Assembly: GCA_041686095.1 (NCBI GenBank)
Contig: JAWLEN010000079.1
Coordinates: forward strand, 1-10,716
Reading direction: 5' to 3'
DNA from: WJMT01 sp041686095
GTDB taxonomy: Bacteria; Acidobacteriota; Aminicenantia; Aminicenantales; Aminicenantaceae
DNA: 10,716 nt
The notes under the pieces: generated by a model
Databases searched by the model: none
What the model was told of the DNA's origin: nothing
The model's input: only the letters and a program-made list of their open reading frames with translations
Program-made: the position numbers and the translations under genes
Shown: positions 1 to 7,219 of the stretch, piece by piece
Layout of the letters: the number at the start of each line of letters is the position of its first letter
How positions within the stretch are numbered: the stretch's first letter is position 1

Positions 1-168
1 TCCTGGCTTCCGGGAACAGATGCCCGAAGCCTCTTTCCTAAGGCTTCCTCCCTGAAACAGCTCACCGAGCAATCTGTTTTTTGGGCTTTAAAGAAACTTC
101 AAAGCCAGAGCATCAAAAAACCAGGAATTGCCGTTCTTTTGGACGGTCCTTACGGCATACCAGTCTAA
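1..168 (+). CDS. C-terminal 55 residues of an unidentified protein (5' end outside window)
   Basis: Frame 1 is open from the first base to a TAA at 166-168 and encodes the last 55 residues of a protein that begins before the window. The tail contains an amphipathic stretch (LKQLTEQSVFWALKKLQ, about residues 18-34 of the visible part) and ends in a hydrophobic strand followed by DGPYGIPV. Codon use and the lack of stops look like real coding sequence. The gene ends only three bases before the stop codon of the opposing transporter gene, so the two are tightly convergent with no room for a private terminator between them. I do not recognise the family from this fragment. Confidence 0.6.
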   Translation, partial: SWLPGTDARSLFPKASSLKQLTEQSVFWALKKLQSQSIKKPGIAVLLDGPYGIPV

Positions 169-171
169 AGT

Positions 172-1065
172 CTATTCACAGTCGGTTTGACAGTTCTTTT
201 CCATAGCTCTGCTTTCGACCTGAAATGTGGTGTGCTTAATTTTAAATTTTTTCTCGAGCTCTGTTTGTAGACTGGTTATGAATTCATCATCATGTCCATG
301 CGGCATGATCAGGTGCGCTGTCAGTGCCACATGAGTGGTGCTCAAAGACCAAACATGCAAATCATGAATTCCTTCCACTCCTTCTTTTGATAATAGAAAA
401 CGTCGCACCTCTTCAATATCAATGTGTTTGGGCACTGCATCCAATGCCAAATTTAATGAATCAATAAATAAATTCCAGGTTCCCCAAAGAATGATACAAA
501 CAATAACCAGGCTCATAACCGGATCTATCCTCTGAATACCTGTAAGACTTATTAGCAACCCGCCCATCACAACTCCTAATGAAACGCCGGCATCTGCTGC
601 CATGTGGAGAAAGGCCCCTCTGATGTTCAAGTCCTTTTTTCGCCCCTTTATAAAAAGTAAGAAAGTGAGTGTATTGATAACCACACCAATACCAGCTACG
701 ATCATTATCTGTGAGCTTGCCACGGGTTCCGGGTTTTTAAATTTACCTATAGCATCCCATCCAATGGCGATGGCGGCGCCAAAAAGCAAAAGAGCATTCA
801 GGATGGATACAAGAATAGTGCTCCTGCGCAGTCCATAGGTATATTTTCCCTTTGGTTTGAGGGCGGCCAACCATATCGCTGTCCAGGCAAAAACCAAACT
901 CAAAACGTCACTGGCATTATGACCGGCATCAGCCAATAGGGCCGAGGAATTGGCTTTAAGCCCAAAAAAAACTTCAACAGCCACAAAAATGATGTTCAAG
1001 CCAATACCCATAGCAAATGCCTTGCTGTAGCTTTTATTATCTCCATGTCTGTGGTTATGTTTCAT
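172..1065 (-). CDS. Cation diffusion facilitator (CDF) zinc-type efflux transporter, ZitB/CzcD-like
   Basis: A 297-residue inner-membrane antiporter of the CDF family, expected to export Zn2+ (possibly Cd2+ or Co2+) in exchange for protons. Seen: six hydrophobic segments at roughly residues 18-36, 42-66, 82-104, 117-138, 150-175 and 182-207. The tetrahedral site is H49xxxD53 in segment 2 (GHNASD) and H154xxxD158 in segment 5 (HMAAD), the pairing typical of zinc-preferring members. The cytoplasmic C-terminal domain carries HDLHVW (234-239). A short His-rich N-terminus (HNHRHGD) and a loop HGHDD near 256 could bind metal. Length is normal for the family. It starts three bases after the stop of the short CDF gene, with no clear ribosome binding site, which suggests translational coupling. 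It is the last gene of the queH-CDF-CDF cluster. The family is certain; the metal is inferred. Confidence 0.93.
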   Translation of the reverse strand: MKHNHRHGDNKSYSKAFAMGIGLNIIFVAVEVFFGLKANSSALLADAGHNASDVLSLVFAWTAIWLAALKPKGKYTYGLRRSTILVSILNALLLFGAAIAIGWDAIGKFKNPEPVASSQIMIVAGIGVVINTLTFLLFIKGRKKDLNIRGAFLHMAADAGVSLGVVMGGLLISLTGIQRIDPVMSLVIVCIILWGTWNLFIDSLNLALDAVPKHIDIEEVRRFLLSKEGVEGIHDLHVWSLSTTHVALTAHLIMPHGHDDEFITSLQTELEKKFKIKHTTFQVESRAMEKNCQTDCE

Positions 1066-1068
1066 TTT

Positions 1069-1650
1069 TTATTTACCAAGTTTTAAAATCCTGAAGGCTC
1101 CTCTTATCACAATCATAAACACAATGGCACCAACAACCAGATCCGGATATTTTGAACGGGTCAAAAGAACAAGAATACCGGCCAGGATAACTCCTGCATT
1201 TATGATAACATCATTTGAGGTGAATATCATACTGGCTCTCATGTGAGCTTCTGTGCTTTTTGATTTTTGCAGCAGAAAAAGACAAACAGAATTGGCGGTT
1301 AAGGCCAAAAAAGAAACCCCGATCATCACTCGAAAATCCGGCAGCACTTCGAATCCTAAAAATCTTCTTATCACTTCCATGATTCCCAGAAGAGCTAAAA
1401 ACAATTGAAAGTAGCCGCTGAGTCGGGCTACTTTTTTCTTGCGTATGTCTAAGGATCCTACAGCCCATAAGCCCAATCCATACACAAAAGCATCTGCCAG
1501 CATATCCAAGGAGTCGGCCACCAAACCCATTGATTTTGAAATCAGTCCTGTGGTCATCTCTATGATAAAAAATCCAAAGTTGATGAACAAAACAGTCCAT
1601 AACACTTTGGATTGAGCTCGAGATTTGAGATTGTCTTGAGAAATAGTCAA
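1069..1650 (-). CDS. Short CDF-type cation transporter lacking the C-terminal cytoplasmic domain
   Basis: A 193-residue membrane protein of the CDF superfamily with about six hydrophobic segments (roughly 15-36, 42-63, 76-97, 107-127, 142-164, 168-187). It ends directly after the last one, so the regulatory C-terminal domain of ordinary CDFs is absent. Segment 2 has ADSLDMLAD (D49xxxD53) and segment 5 has SNDVIIN (D147xxxN151), so the His residues of the classical zinc site are replaced. Such domain-less CDFs are a known subgroup; their substrate is less certain. The start is TTG at 1650-1648: AAGGAG lies five bases upstream, and the TTG overlaps the TGA stop of queH (TTGA), so translation is coupled. 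No in-frame ATG near this position fits the family better. It neighbours a full-length CDF and may work with it or handle a different ion. Confidence 0.85.
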   Translation of the reverse strand: MTISQDNLKSRAQSKVLWTVLFINFGFFIIEMTTGLISKSMGLVADSLDMLADAFVYGLGLWAVGSLDIRKKKVARLSGYFQLFLALLGIMEVIRRFLGFEVLPDFRVMIGVSFLALTANSVCLFLLQKSKSTEAHMRASMIFTSNDVIINAGVILAGILVLLTRSKYPDLVVGAIVFMIVIRGAFRILKLGK

Positions 1651-2207
1651 TTTTTCTCCTTAGAAAATTGGCAGCCGCAGTATTTCTGCCTGTAAAGCCC
1701 CATTTGCCTGGACAGTTCCACACTGCGCTTAAACCCGTCCTTTTTCTTAAAATCTATATCCAGAAACACAATCCCGTATTCTTCAGCCAATCCTCTTCCG
1801 ATCTTAAAAATCGCATTTGATGATTTGTGGGGAGAAATGGTCAAAGTAGTGGTAAAAAAAGAGATCCCCAGTTCCAAGGCTTTTTTAGCTGTGGCTTCCA
1901 GATTAAAGCGGAAACACTTTTCACACCGCTTCCCCCCTTCCGGTTCCTTTTCCAGCCCCTTAACCGCTTTAAGCCATTCTTTAGGATTGTATTCAGGAAC
2001 CAAAACTTCAAAGCCCAATTCTTTTCCTGCTTTAAGGGCGTTTTGAGCTCTTTTCTCATATTCTTTTCCAGGATAAATATTGGGATTGTGAAAGTAGCCG
2101 ATGACTTCATACCGGGGATCTAATCGTTCATAAACCGCGGTTGAATCAGGTCCACAGCAGATATGAAGCAGAACTTTGGGTTTCTTGCTGTTTTTATCCT
2201 TTTCCAT
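1647..2207 (-). CDS. queH: Epoxyqueuosine reductase QueH (DUF208 family)
   Basis: A 186-residue cytoplasmic enzyme that catalyses the last step of queuosine synthesis, reduction of epoxyqueuosine to queuosine at the tRNA wobble position. It is a cobalamin-independent replacement for QueG. Seen: the N-terminal PP-loop-like HICCGPD (C17, C18), the central GGKRCEKCFRFNL (C95, C98), TTTLTISPHK around 119-128, and the C-terminal YCGCQFS (C177, C179). These three cysteine pairs are diagnostic of QueH and supply ligands for its iron-sulfur and mononuclear iron centres. Length is typical of the family. The ATG at 2207 gives a normal N-terminus, although no strong ribosome binding site precedes it. 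It is first in a minus-strand cluster with two CDF transporters. No other queuosine gene is in view, so this enzyme stands apart from its pathway here. Confidence 0.93.
   Translation of the reverse strand: MEKDKNSKKPKVLLHICCGPDSTAVYERLDPRYEVIGYFHNPNIYPGKEYEKRAQNALKAGKELGFEVLVPEYNPKEWLKAVKGLEKEPEGGKRCEKCFRFNLEATAKKALELGISFFTTTLTISPHKSSNAIFKIGRGLAEEYGIVFLDIDFKKKDGFKRSVELSRQMGLYRQKYCGCQFSKEKN
1656..1661 (-). promoter_or_regulatory. Ribosome binding site AAGGAG of the short CDF gene, inside the end of queH
   Basis: On the minus strand AAGGAG lies five bases before TTG at 1650. It sits in the last codons of queH and decides the non-ATG start of the short CDF gene, whose TTG overlaps the queH stop. 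Confidence 0.7.
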
Positions 2208-2342
2208 AGCTTAAATATACGGGTCATGATTTTACAACATTCTTTTTCCCTAATCCAGTTTATGGGAAAAAACTGGGGATGACTCTGAGAGTGGATCTTC
2301 CGGCTAAATCACAAATGGTGTTGGCCTCGGCAATAGGACTTG

Positions 2343-2371
2343 TTGACATTCTGGGATTCCAAGATTATCAT
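2343..2371 (+). promoter_or_regulatory. Sigma-70-type promoter of the homocysteine methyltransferase / M16 pair
   Basis: TTGACA (2343-2348) is a perfect -35 match. After 17 bases comes TATCAT (2366-2371), five of six matching TATAAT. Transcription would begin near 2378, about 24 bases before the ATG at 2402. This is why the methyltransferase start is placed at 2402 and not at the in-frame ATG at 2279, which lies upstream of the promoter. Confidence 0.65.
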
Positions 2372-2401
2372 CTTATCAATCTAACTCTACAAAATAGCAT
2401 A

Positions 2402-3286
2402 ATGAATCAGTCAATTTTGCAGCTGGCCAAACAAAGAACTGTTCTTCTGGACGGAGGTATGGGCACTGAGCTCATAAAAAAAGGATTCAAAGGCAGCGGC
2501 CCTCCTGAATTATGGAATGTGGACAAACCCGAAATCGTGAAAAATATTCATCGGCGGTATTTTAATGCCGGGTCTGATGCGGTGCTGACCAACAGTTTTG
2601 GGGGAAGTAAAATCAAACTGGCTTCTTATAACCTGGAAGACCAATGCTATGACTTAAACAAACGGGCGGCAGAAATCGCCTGTAAAGTCAAACCTCAACA
2701 CAAATTTGTGGGAGGAAGCCTGGGCCCAACCGGCAAATTCCTCAAACCTTACGGAGAATTCACAGAAGATGATTTCACAGAGGCTTATGGTATCCAAGCT
2801 CAAGGGCTTTCCAAAGGTGGAGTGGATTTTCTTCTCATAGAGACTCAATATGACATCAAAGAAGCACTCTGTGCTTATGAGGGAGCAAAAAAAGCATCCA
2901 GCCTTCCTATTTTCGTCACCATGACGTTTAAAAAGACACCTAGGGGTTTTTATACAGAAATGGGAAACAATGTCTCACAGTGCCTTAAAGAGCTTGAAAA
3001 AAGGGGAATTTCAGCTGTCGGTGCCAACTGTACTCTGGACAGTAAAGACATGGCTCTATTGGTCAAAGAAATCAAGCAAAAAACTTCTCTTCCTGTGATC
3101 GCTCAGGCTAATGCCGGGCAGCCACAAGTCAATTCAGATGGAAAAATCAAGTACACCCAACCAGCCAATCAGTATGTTAAGTATGTCAAAAAAATGCTGG
3201 AATATGGAGTCAATATCATCGGAGGGTGCTGCGGTACGGATCCTTCTTATATCCGAAAAATGGCAAAGTTAATTAAAATTTCATAA
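2402..3286 (+). CDS. Stand-alone homocysteine S-methyltransferase family protein
   Basis: A 294-residue cytoplasmic TIM-barrel protein of the homocysteine S-methyltransferase family (the module that forms the N-terminus of MetH and all of MmuM/BHMT). It is expected to pass a methyl group to homocysteine to give methionine, or a related thiol methyl transfer. Seen: LLDGGMGTEL near the N-terminus, NSFGGSKIKL, GGSLGPTG, and the zinc ligands C210 (GANC) and C276-C277 (GGCCGT). The open frame runs up to an ATG at 2279, but the family's conserved sequence starts a few residues after the ATG at 2402 and a promoter lies between the two, so 2402 is preferred. No corrinoid-binding, folate-binding or activation domain follows, so the methyl donor is unknown; a separate corrinoid protein, S-methylmethionine or a betaine are candidates. 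It is co-transcribed with the M16 gene 18 bases downstream. Confidence 0.88.
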   Translation: MNQSILQLAKQRTVLLDGGMGTELIKKGFKGSGPPELWNVDKPEIVKNIHRRYFNAGSDAVLTNSFGGSKIKLASYNLEDQCYDLNKRAAEIACKVKPQHKFVGGSLGPTGKFLKPYGEFTEDDFTEAYGIQAQGLSKGGVDFLLIETQYDIKEALCAYEGAKKASSLPIFVTMTFKKTPRGFYTEMGNNVSQCLKELEKRGISAVGANCTLDSKDMALLVKEIKQKTSLPVIAQANAGQPQVNSDGKIKYTQPANQYVKYVKKMLEYGVNIIGGCCGTDPSYIRKMAKLIKIS

Positions 3287-3291
3287 AAATC

Positions 3292-3298
3292 AAAGGAG
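3292..3298 (+). promoter_or_regulatory. Strong ribosome binding site AAAGGAG of the M16 gene
   Basis: AAAGGAG lies six bases before the ATG at 3305, in the 18-base gap after the methyltransferase stop. It fixes the M16 start and supports co-transcription with efficient separate initiation. Confidence 0.8.
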
Positions 3299-3304
3299 AT
3301 ATTC

Positions 3305-6121
3305 ATGATTAAAAGAAACCATCTTTTCAAAATCCTTTTATTGTCCTTTTTACTGGTTATCCCTGCTTGTAAAAGGGCCCCAGCTCCAGAACAAAAACTG
3401 GAAATTGATTATGAAAAGTACACCTTAGACAATGGCCTTGAAGTCATTCTTCATGAGGACAAGTCAGATCCTATTGTGGCTGTGGCTATCCAGTATCATG
3501 TGGGTTCCAATCGCGAAGAAGTGGGAAAAACAGGTTTTGCCCATTTATTTGAACACATGATGTTTCAGGAATCAGAGCATGTGGGCCAGGATCAGTTTTT
3601 TAAGAAAATTCAAAACGCCGGAGGAACCCTCAACGGAGGAACCAGTAATGACGGCACAGTCTATTTTGAAGTGGTTCCCAAAAACGCGCTGGAAATGGTG
3701 CTTTGGATGGAGTCTGACCGGCTCGGTTTTTTGCGCAGCAAAATAACCCCGGAAGCTTTTTCCAATCAGCAGAGTGTGGTCATGAACGAAAAGCGCCAAA
3801 TGGTGGACAACCGGCCTTACGGCCACACCGATTTTATCCTGGGAAAACTTCTTTATCCGGATGGTCACCCCTACTCCTGGCAGGTCATTGGCTCCATGGA
3901 AGACCTTGCCAATGCCACTTTAAAAGATGTTCATGAGTTTCACAAAAAATGGTACAGACCTAACAACGCCACCCTGGTTGTGGCTGGAGACTATGATACA
4001 GAACAGACAAAACAGTGGATTGAAAAATATTTTGGAGAAATCCCCTCTCCTCATGAAATAGAGAAACCTGAACCTCAGCCAGTCACACTGGAAGAAACCA
4101 AAACCGCCATGTATGAAGATAATTTTGCCAAATCTCCGGAGCTCACCATGGTCTTTCCCACTGTAGAACAGTATCATCCGGATTCCTATGCCCTTTCCTA
4201 TTTAGGACAGCTTTTGACCAGAGGCAAAAAAGCACCTTTTTACCAGGTCATTGTGGAAGAAAAGAAACTGGCTCCTTCAGTTTCCGGTTATCAAATGAGT
4301 CTTGAGATTGCCGGAGAATTCAGTTTCCGGGTCCGTACTTTTCCGGACATTGCTCTATCTCAAGTCAAACAGGCTATTTTTGAATCCTTTCAAAGATTTG
4401 AAGAAAAAGGATTTACAGAAGAAGACCTGCAGCGTCTTAAAAACACCACAGAAACTAACTTTTATAACAGACTTTCCAGTGTGCTCATGAAATCATTCCA
4501 ACTGGCACGCTATAATGAATACGCTGACTCCCCTGATTATCTGATAAAAGACCTTGAAAAGACTTTGGCTGTGACTAAAGAAGACATCATGCGGGTTTAT
4601 GAGAAATACATCAAAGACAAACCCTATGTGATGACCAATTTTGTTCCCAAAGGAAAAACAGACCTGGTTGTGGAAGAAGCCGAACCCTTTCCAGTGATCC
4701 AAGAAGCTCCTGAAGTAGAACATGCTCAAACCGAGCCCGAAGAAATTAAAATAGACCAGATCGAATCTTCCTTTGACCGAAGCAAAGAGCCTGAACTGGG
4801 TCCTGTTCCCGAAGTCTCAATCCCTCCTGTTTGGAAACATGACCTTGTCAATGAGATGAAAGTTTTGGGCATTGAACACACAGAACTGCCTATTGTTCAT
4901 TTTTCCCTGACTCTCCAGGGAGGTCATTTTCTGGATCCTATGGATAAACCCGGAACTGCTTATCTGGTGGGCAGTCTGATGATGGAAGGAACCAAAAGCA
5001 AGACTCCGGTGGAACTGGAAGAAGCGATTGACAACCTGGGAGCTAATATCTCCATCTATGCGGGAAGAGAGGACATAACTGTTCGAGCTAATTCCTTGGC
5101 TTCTAAATTCCCAGAAGTTTTAGAGCTGGTCAAGGAGATTCTGCTCGACCCCCGATGGGATGAAAAAGAGTTTGACCGAATCAAACAGCAGACTTTGGAG
5201 AGTATAAACAGAAACAAAGCCAATCCTCCTTATGTAGCCATGAATGTGTTTAACCGGCTGGTATACGGAGAGGACCATATATTCGGCAAGCCAGTGAATG
5301 GGACAACTGAGTCAGTCAAAAGCATCACCCTAGATGACTTGAAAAATTATTATGCTGAAAATTTCTCCCCCTCTGTTTCTTATGTAAGTGTAGTGGGAGA
5401 TATTTCCCAGCCGGATGTGATCAAAAACCTCCAAGGGATTGAAAATGAATGGAATGTAAAGGAGGTCTCTTTTCCAGAGTTTGAAAAACCTTCTATACCT
5501 GAGGAAGGCAAAATTTATTTTGTGGATGTTCCGGGAGCCAGGCAGTCTGTGATCAGAATCGGAACTGTTTCTATGCGGTACAGTGACCCTGATTATTTTC
5601 CGGCAACTATTATGAATTACAAATTGGGAGGAAGTTTTAACAGCTTTTTGAATATGATATTGAGAGAAGAAAAAGGATACACTTACGGAGCCCGTTCCGG
5701 ATTCTCAGCAGGTATGTTCCCGGGAACATTTTCAGCTTCTGCTTCAGTTCATTCCCAAGCTACTTTTGAATCTGTACAAATATTCAAACAAGAAATGGAA
5801 AAATACAGAGAGGGTATTTCCCGGGAAGACCTTGAGTTTACCAAGAACTCTCTGATCAAATCAAATGCTATGCGGTTTGAGACACACAGCGCGCTTTTAG
5901 ACATGCTGGATCATATAGCCGCCTTCGGACTTCCTGAAGACTATGTCAAACAGAGAGAAGACATTGTTAAAAACATGACTCAAGATAGAGTGAAAGAGCT
6001 GGCCCAAAAATACATCCAGCCAGAGAGAATGGTCTATGTGGTGGTGGGTGATGCAGAATCTCAGCTCATACCGCTTAAAGAAATCGGATTGGGAGAACCT
6101 ATCCTTCTGGAACAGAAATAG
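3305..6121 (+). CDS. Two-module M16 family zinc metallopeptidase, predicted lipoprotein
   Basis: A 938-residue predicted periplasmic, membrane-anchored peptidase. A Lys/Arg-rich start and hydrophobic core end at IPAC (C22), a plausible lipobox. The N-terminal M16 module (about 35-455) holds the inverted zinc motif H80LFEH84, with E83 as catalytic base, and VMNEKRQ with E162 as the third ligand, 77 residues after H84 as in the HxxEH-(X)~76-E pattern. An acidic, proline-rich linker (about 455-505) joins a second M16 module (about 510-930). That module has no HxxEH but keeps the substrate-binding pair in LREEKGYTYG (R787, Y794). The protein is therefore a natural fusion of the catalytic and non-catalytic halves, which in other bacteria are separate subunits that form a closed chamber for peptides. 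The substrate is unknown. It follows the methyltransferase in an apparent operon and converges with the next gene, stops 13 bases apart. Confidence 0.93.
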   Translation: MIKRNHLFKILLLSFLLVIPACKRAPAPEQKLEIDYEKYTLDNGLEVILHEDKSDPIVAVAIQYHVGSNREEVGKTGFAHLFEHMMFQESEHVGQDQFFKKIQNAGGTLNGGTSNDGTVYFEVVPKNALEMVLWMESDRLGFLRSKITPEAFSNQQSVVMNEKRQMVDNRPYGHTDFILGKLLYPDGHPYSWQVIGSMEDLANATLKDVHEFHKKWYRPNNATLVVAGDYDTEQTKQWIEKYFGEIPSPHEIEKPEPQPVTLEETKTAMYEDNFAKSPELTMVFPTVEQYHPDSYALSYLGQLLTRGKKAPFYQVIVEEKKLAPSVSGYQMSLEIAGEFSFRVRTFPDIALSQVKQAIFESFQRFEEKGFTEEDLQRLKNTTETNFYNRLSSVLMKSFQLARYNEYADSPDYLIKDLEKTLAVTKEDIMRVYEKYIKDKPYVMTNFVPKGKTDLVVEEAEPFPVIQEAPEVEHAQTEPEEIKIDQIESSFDRSKEPELGPVPEVSIPPVWKHDLVNEMKVLGIEHTELPIVHFSLTLQGGHFLDPMDKPGTAYLVGSLMMEGTKSKTPVELEEAIDNLGANISIYAGREDITVRANSLASKFPEVLELVKEILLDPRWDEKEFDRIKQQTLESINRNKANPPYVAMNVFNRLVYGEDHIFGKPVNGTTESVKSITLDDLKNYYAENFSPSVSYVSVVGDISQPDVIKNLQGIENEWNVKEVSFPEFEKPSIPEEGKIYFVDVPGARQSVIRIGTVSMRYSDPDYFPATIMNYKLGGSFNSFLNMILREEKGYTYGARSGFSAGMFPGTFSASASVHSQATFESVQIFKQEMEKYREGISREDLEFTKNSLIKSNAMRFETHSALLDMLDHIAAFGLPEDYVKQREDIVKNMTQDRVKELAQKYIQPERMVYVVVGDAESQLIPLKEIGLGEPILLEQK

Positions 6122-6134
6122 AAAATATTAAAGC

Positions 6135-7112
6135 TCAATCCAGCATCCCCATTTTTTCAAACCAGTTAAGGGTATCTTGAACAGTCTCCTTAAGAGGTCG
6201 GGGATGGTAGTCCAGTTCTTCCTCGGCTTTTCGGCAGGAGATAAACCGGTGGCTTCTGAGTGCCCTTAAAGCTTCAGAGGTGAGAAGGGGTGTCTTTTTC
6301 CTCAACAAAGCCGCGGCTTCAGAAAAAGGGGCTGCGAACCGGGCCAACCATAGAGGAGCCGTGAAACGGGGAGGTTTGATCTCTTTAACTTCCTCCACGA
6401 TCTCAGCCAATCGGCGCACAGTACACCAATGCCCCGAAAGAATAAATTGAGAGCCCAAAGCTGCTTTTTTCTCTGCCTGAATGGCTCCTTTGACCACATC
6501 CCGAGCATCCACCCAGTTGTATCCTCCCTTTACAAGGGCTATGAACTTTCTCTGATACAATTTGATAAGTACTTTTCCCGTACGCGAGGGCTTGAAGTCG
6601 TTTGGTCCGATCACAGCTGTGGGGGCTATGACCACTGCATCCAAGCCTCTTTCCGCTGCATCTAAAACTTCTTTGGTGCTGTCGGCTTTAGAACAGTCAT
6701 AAGAAGAAGACCGGGAATCTGAAAAAGAACGTGTTTCATCGACGGGCTGATCAGAAGGATAGGGGCAATAAGCATAAATCGAGTTGAAATGAATAAGACG
6801 CTTGATTCGGATTTCTTGACATGCTTTGATCACATTCTGTGTCCCGGTTAGATTGATCTTTCTCACAAGCCCTTGTCTGTCGCCAATAATAGAAATACTT
6901 GCAGCCAGATGATAGACAACATCACAACCGTGCATGGCTTTGACTAAAGTAGAATAATCCAGGATGTCTCCTTTGACAACCTCGATATCAAGCCCCTCCA
7001 CCCCGCTTTTATCTTTATGAATAAGAGCCCTCACCGGTCTTTGCTGCCGGATCAGCTCTCTGACAAGGTTTGCTCCGATATGTCCTGAAGCCCCGGTCAC
7101 CAATACAGTCAT
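6135..7112 (-). CDS. NAD(P)-dependent epimerase/dehydratase family protein (extended SDR, dihydroflavonol-reductase-like)
   Basis: A 325-residue cytoplasmic oxidoreductase of the extended short-chain dehydrogenase/reductase type. Seen: the Rossmann motif TGASGHIG at the N-terminus (glycines at residues 7, 10 and 13), a KGDILD strand end for adenine contact, VYHLAA, and the catalytic triad S111 (HFNSIYAY), Y138 and K142 (YDCSK). The C-terminal half, with IAPTAVIGPND and WVDARDVV, is like dihydroflavonol-4-reductase/HpnA-type proteins acting on sugars, sterols or other carbonyl compounds; the substrate cannot be told. The frame extends to a TTG at 7130. The ATG at 7112 is chosen because GAGG lies eight bases upstream and the Rossmann strand starts right after it. 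It stands alone on the minus strand between a convergent M16 gene and the structured repeat. Confidence 0.87.
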   Translation of the reverse strand: MTVLVTGASGHIGANLVRELIRQQRPVRALIHKDKSGVEGLDIEVVKGDILDYSTLVKAMHGCDVVYHLAASISIIGDRQGLVRKINLTGTQNVIKACQEIRIKRLIHFNSIYAYCPYPSDQPVDETRSFSDSRSSSYDCSKADSTKEVLDAAERGLDAVVIAPTAVIGPNDFKPSRTGKVLIKLYQRKFIALVKGGYNWVDARDVVKGAIQAEKKAALGSQFILSGHWCTVRRLAEIVEEVKEIKPPRFTAPLWLARFAAPFSEAAALLRKKTPLLTSEALRALRSHRFISCRKAEEELDYHPRPLKETVQDTLNWFEKMGMLD

Positions 7113-7120
7113 ATTATTTT

Positions 7121-7124
7121 CCTC
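7121..7124 (-). promoter_or_regulatory. Ribosome binding site (GAGG) that places the SDR gene start
   Basis: On the minus strand GAGGAAAATAAT precedes the ATG at 7112-7110, an eight-base spacing. An alternative in-frame TTG at 7130 would put this motif inside the coding region and adds six residues not expected in the family. Confidence 0.5.
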
Positions 7125-7147
7125 ATGCAAAGATACTTATTTACTGG

Positions 7148-7153
7148 ATTATA
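7148..7153 (-). promoter_or_regulatory. Possible -10 element of the SDR gene promoter
   Basis: A perfect TATAAT reads on the minus strand at 7153-7148, which would start transcription near 7141, about 30 bases before the SDR ATG. A perfect TTGACA also reads at 7167-7162, but only eight bases separate the two, so they cannot act as one standard promoter. No good -35 sits 17 bases upstream of the TATAAT. A promoter is likely in this AT-rich stretch, but its exact form is uncertain. Confidence 0.35.
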
Positions 7154-7219
7154 AGGTTAATTGTCAACTTTTTTTAATAAGTTAGCATCTCTAATTCCGT
7201 GATAGAAATTATTTGAACA

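Noticed and set aside
1211..1723. A 170-codon minus-strand frame overlapping the short CDF and queH
   Set aside because: Its translation is rich in Cys, Trp, Arg and Ser with no membrane pattern, while the overlapping frames encode clear CDF and QueH motifs.
7113..7130. TTG at 7130 as the start of the SDR gene
   Set aside because: The ATG at 7112 has a GAGG motif at proper spacing and begins right before the Rossmann strand; the TTG start would bury that motif.
7148..7167. Perfect TTGACA and TATAAT as one promoter of the SDR gene
   Set aside because: Only eight bases separate them, far below the 16-18 needed; only the TATAAT is kept, as a weak candidate.
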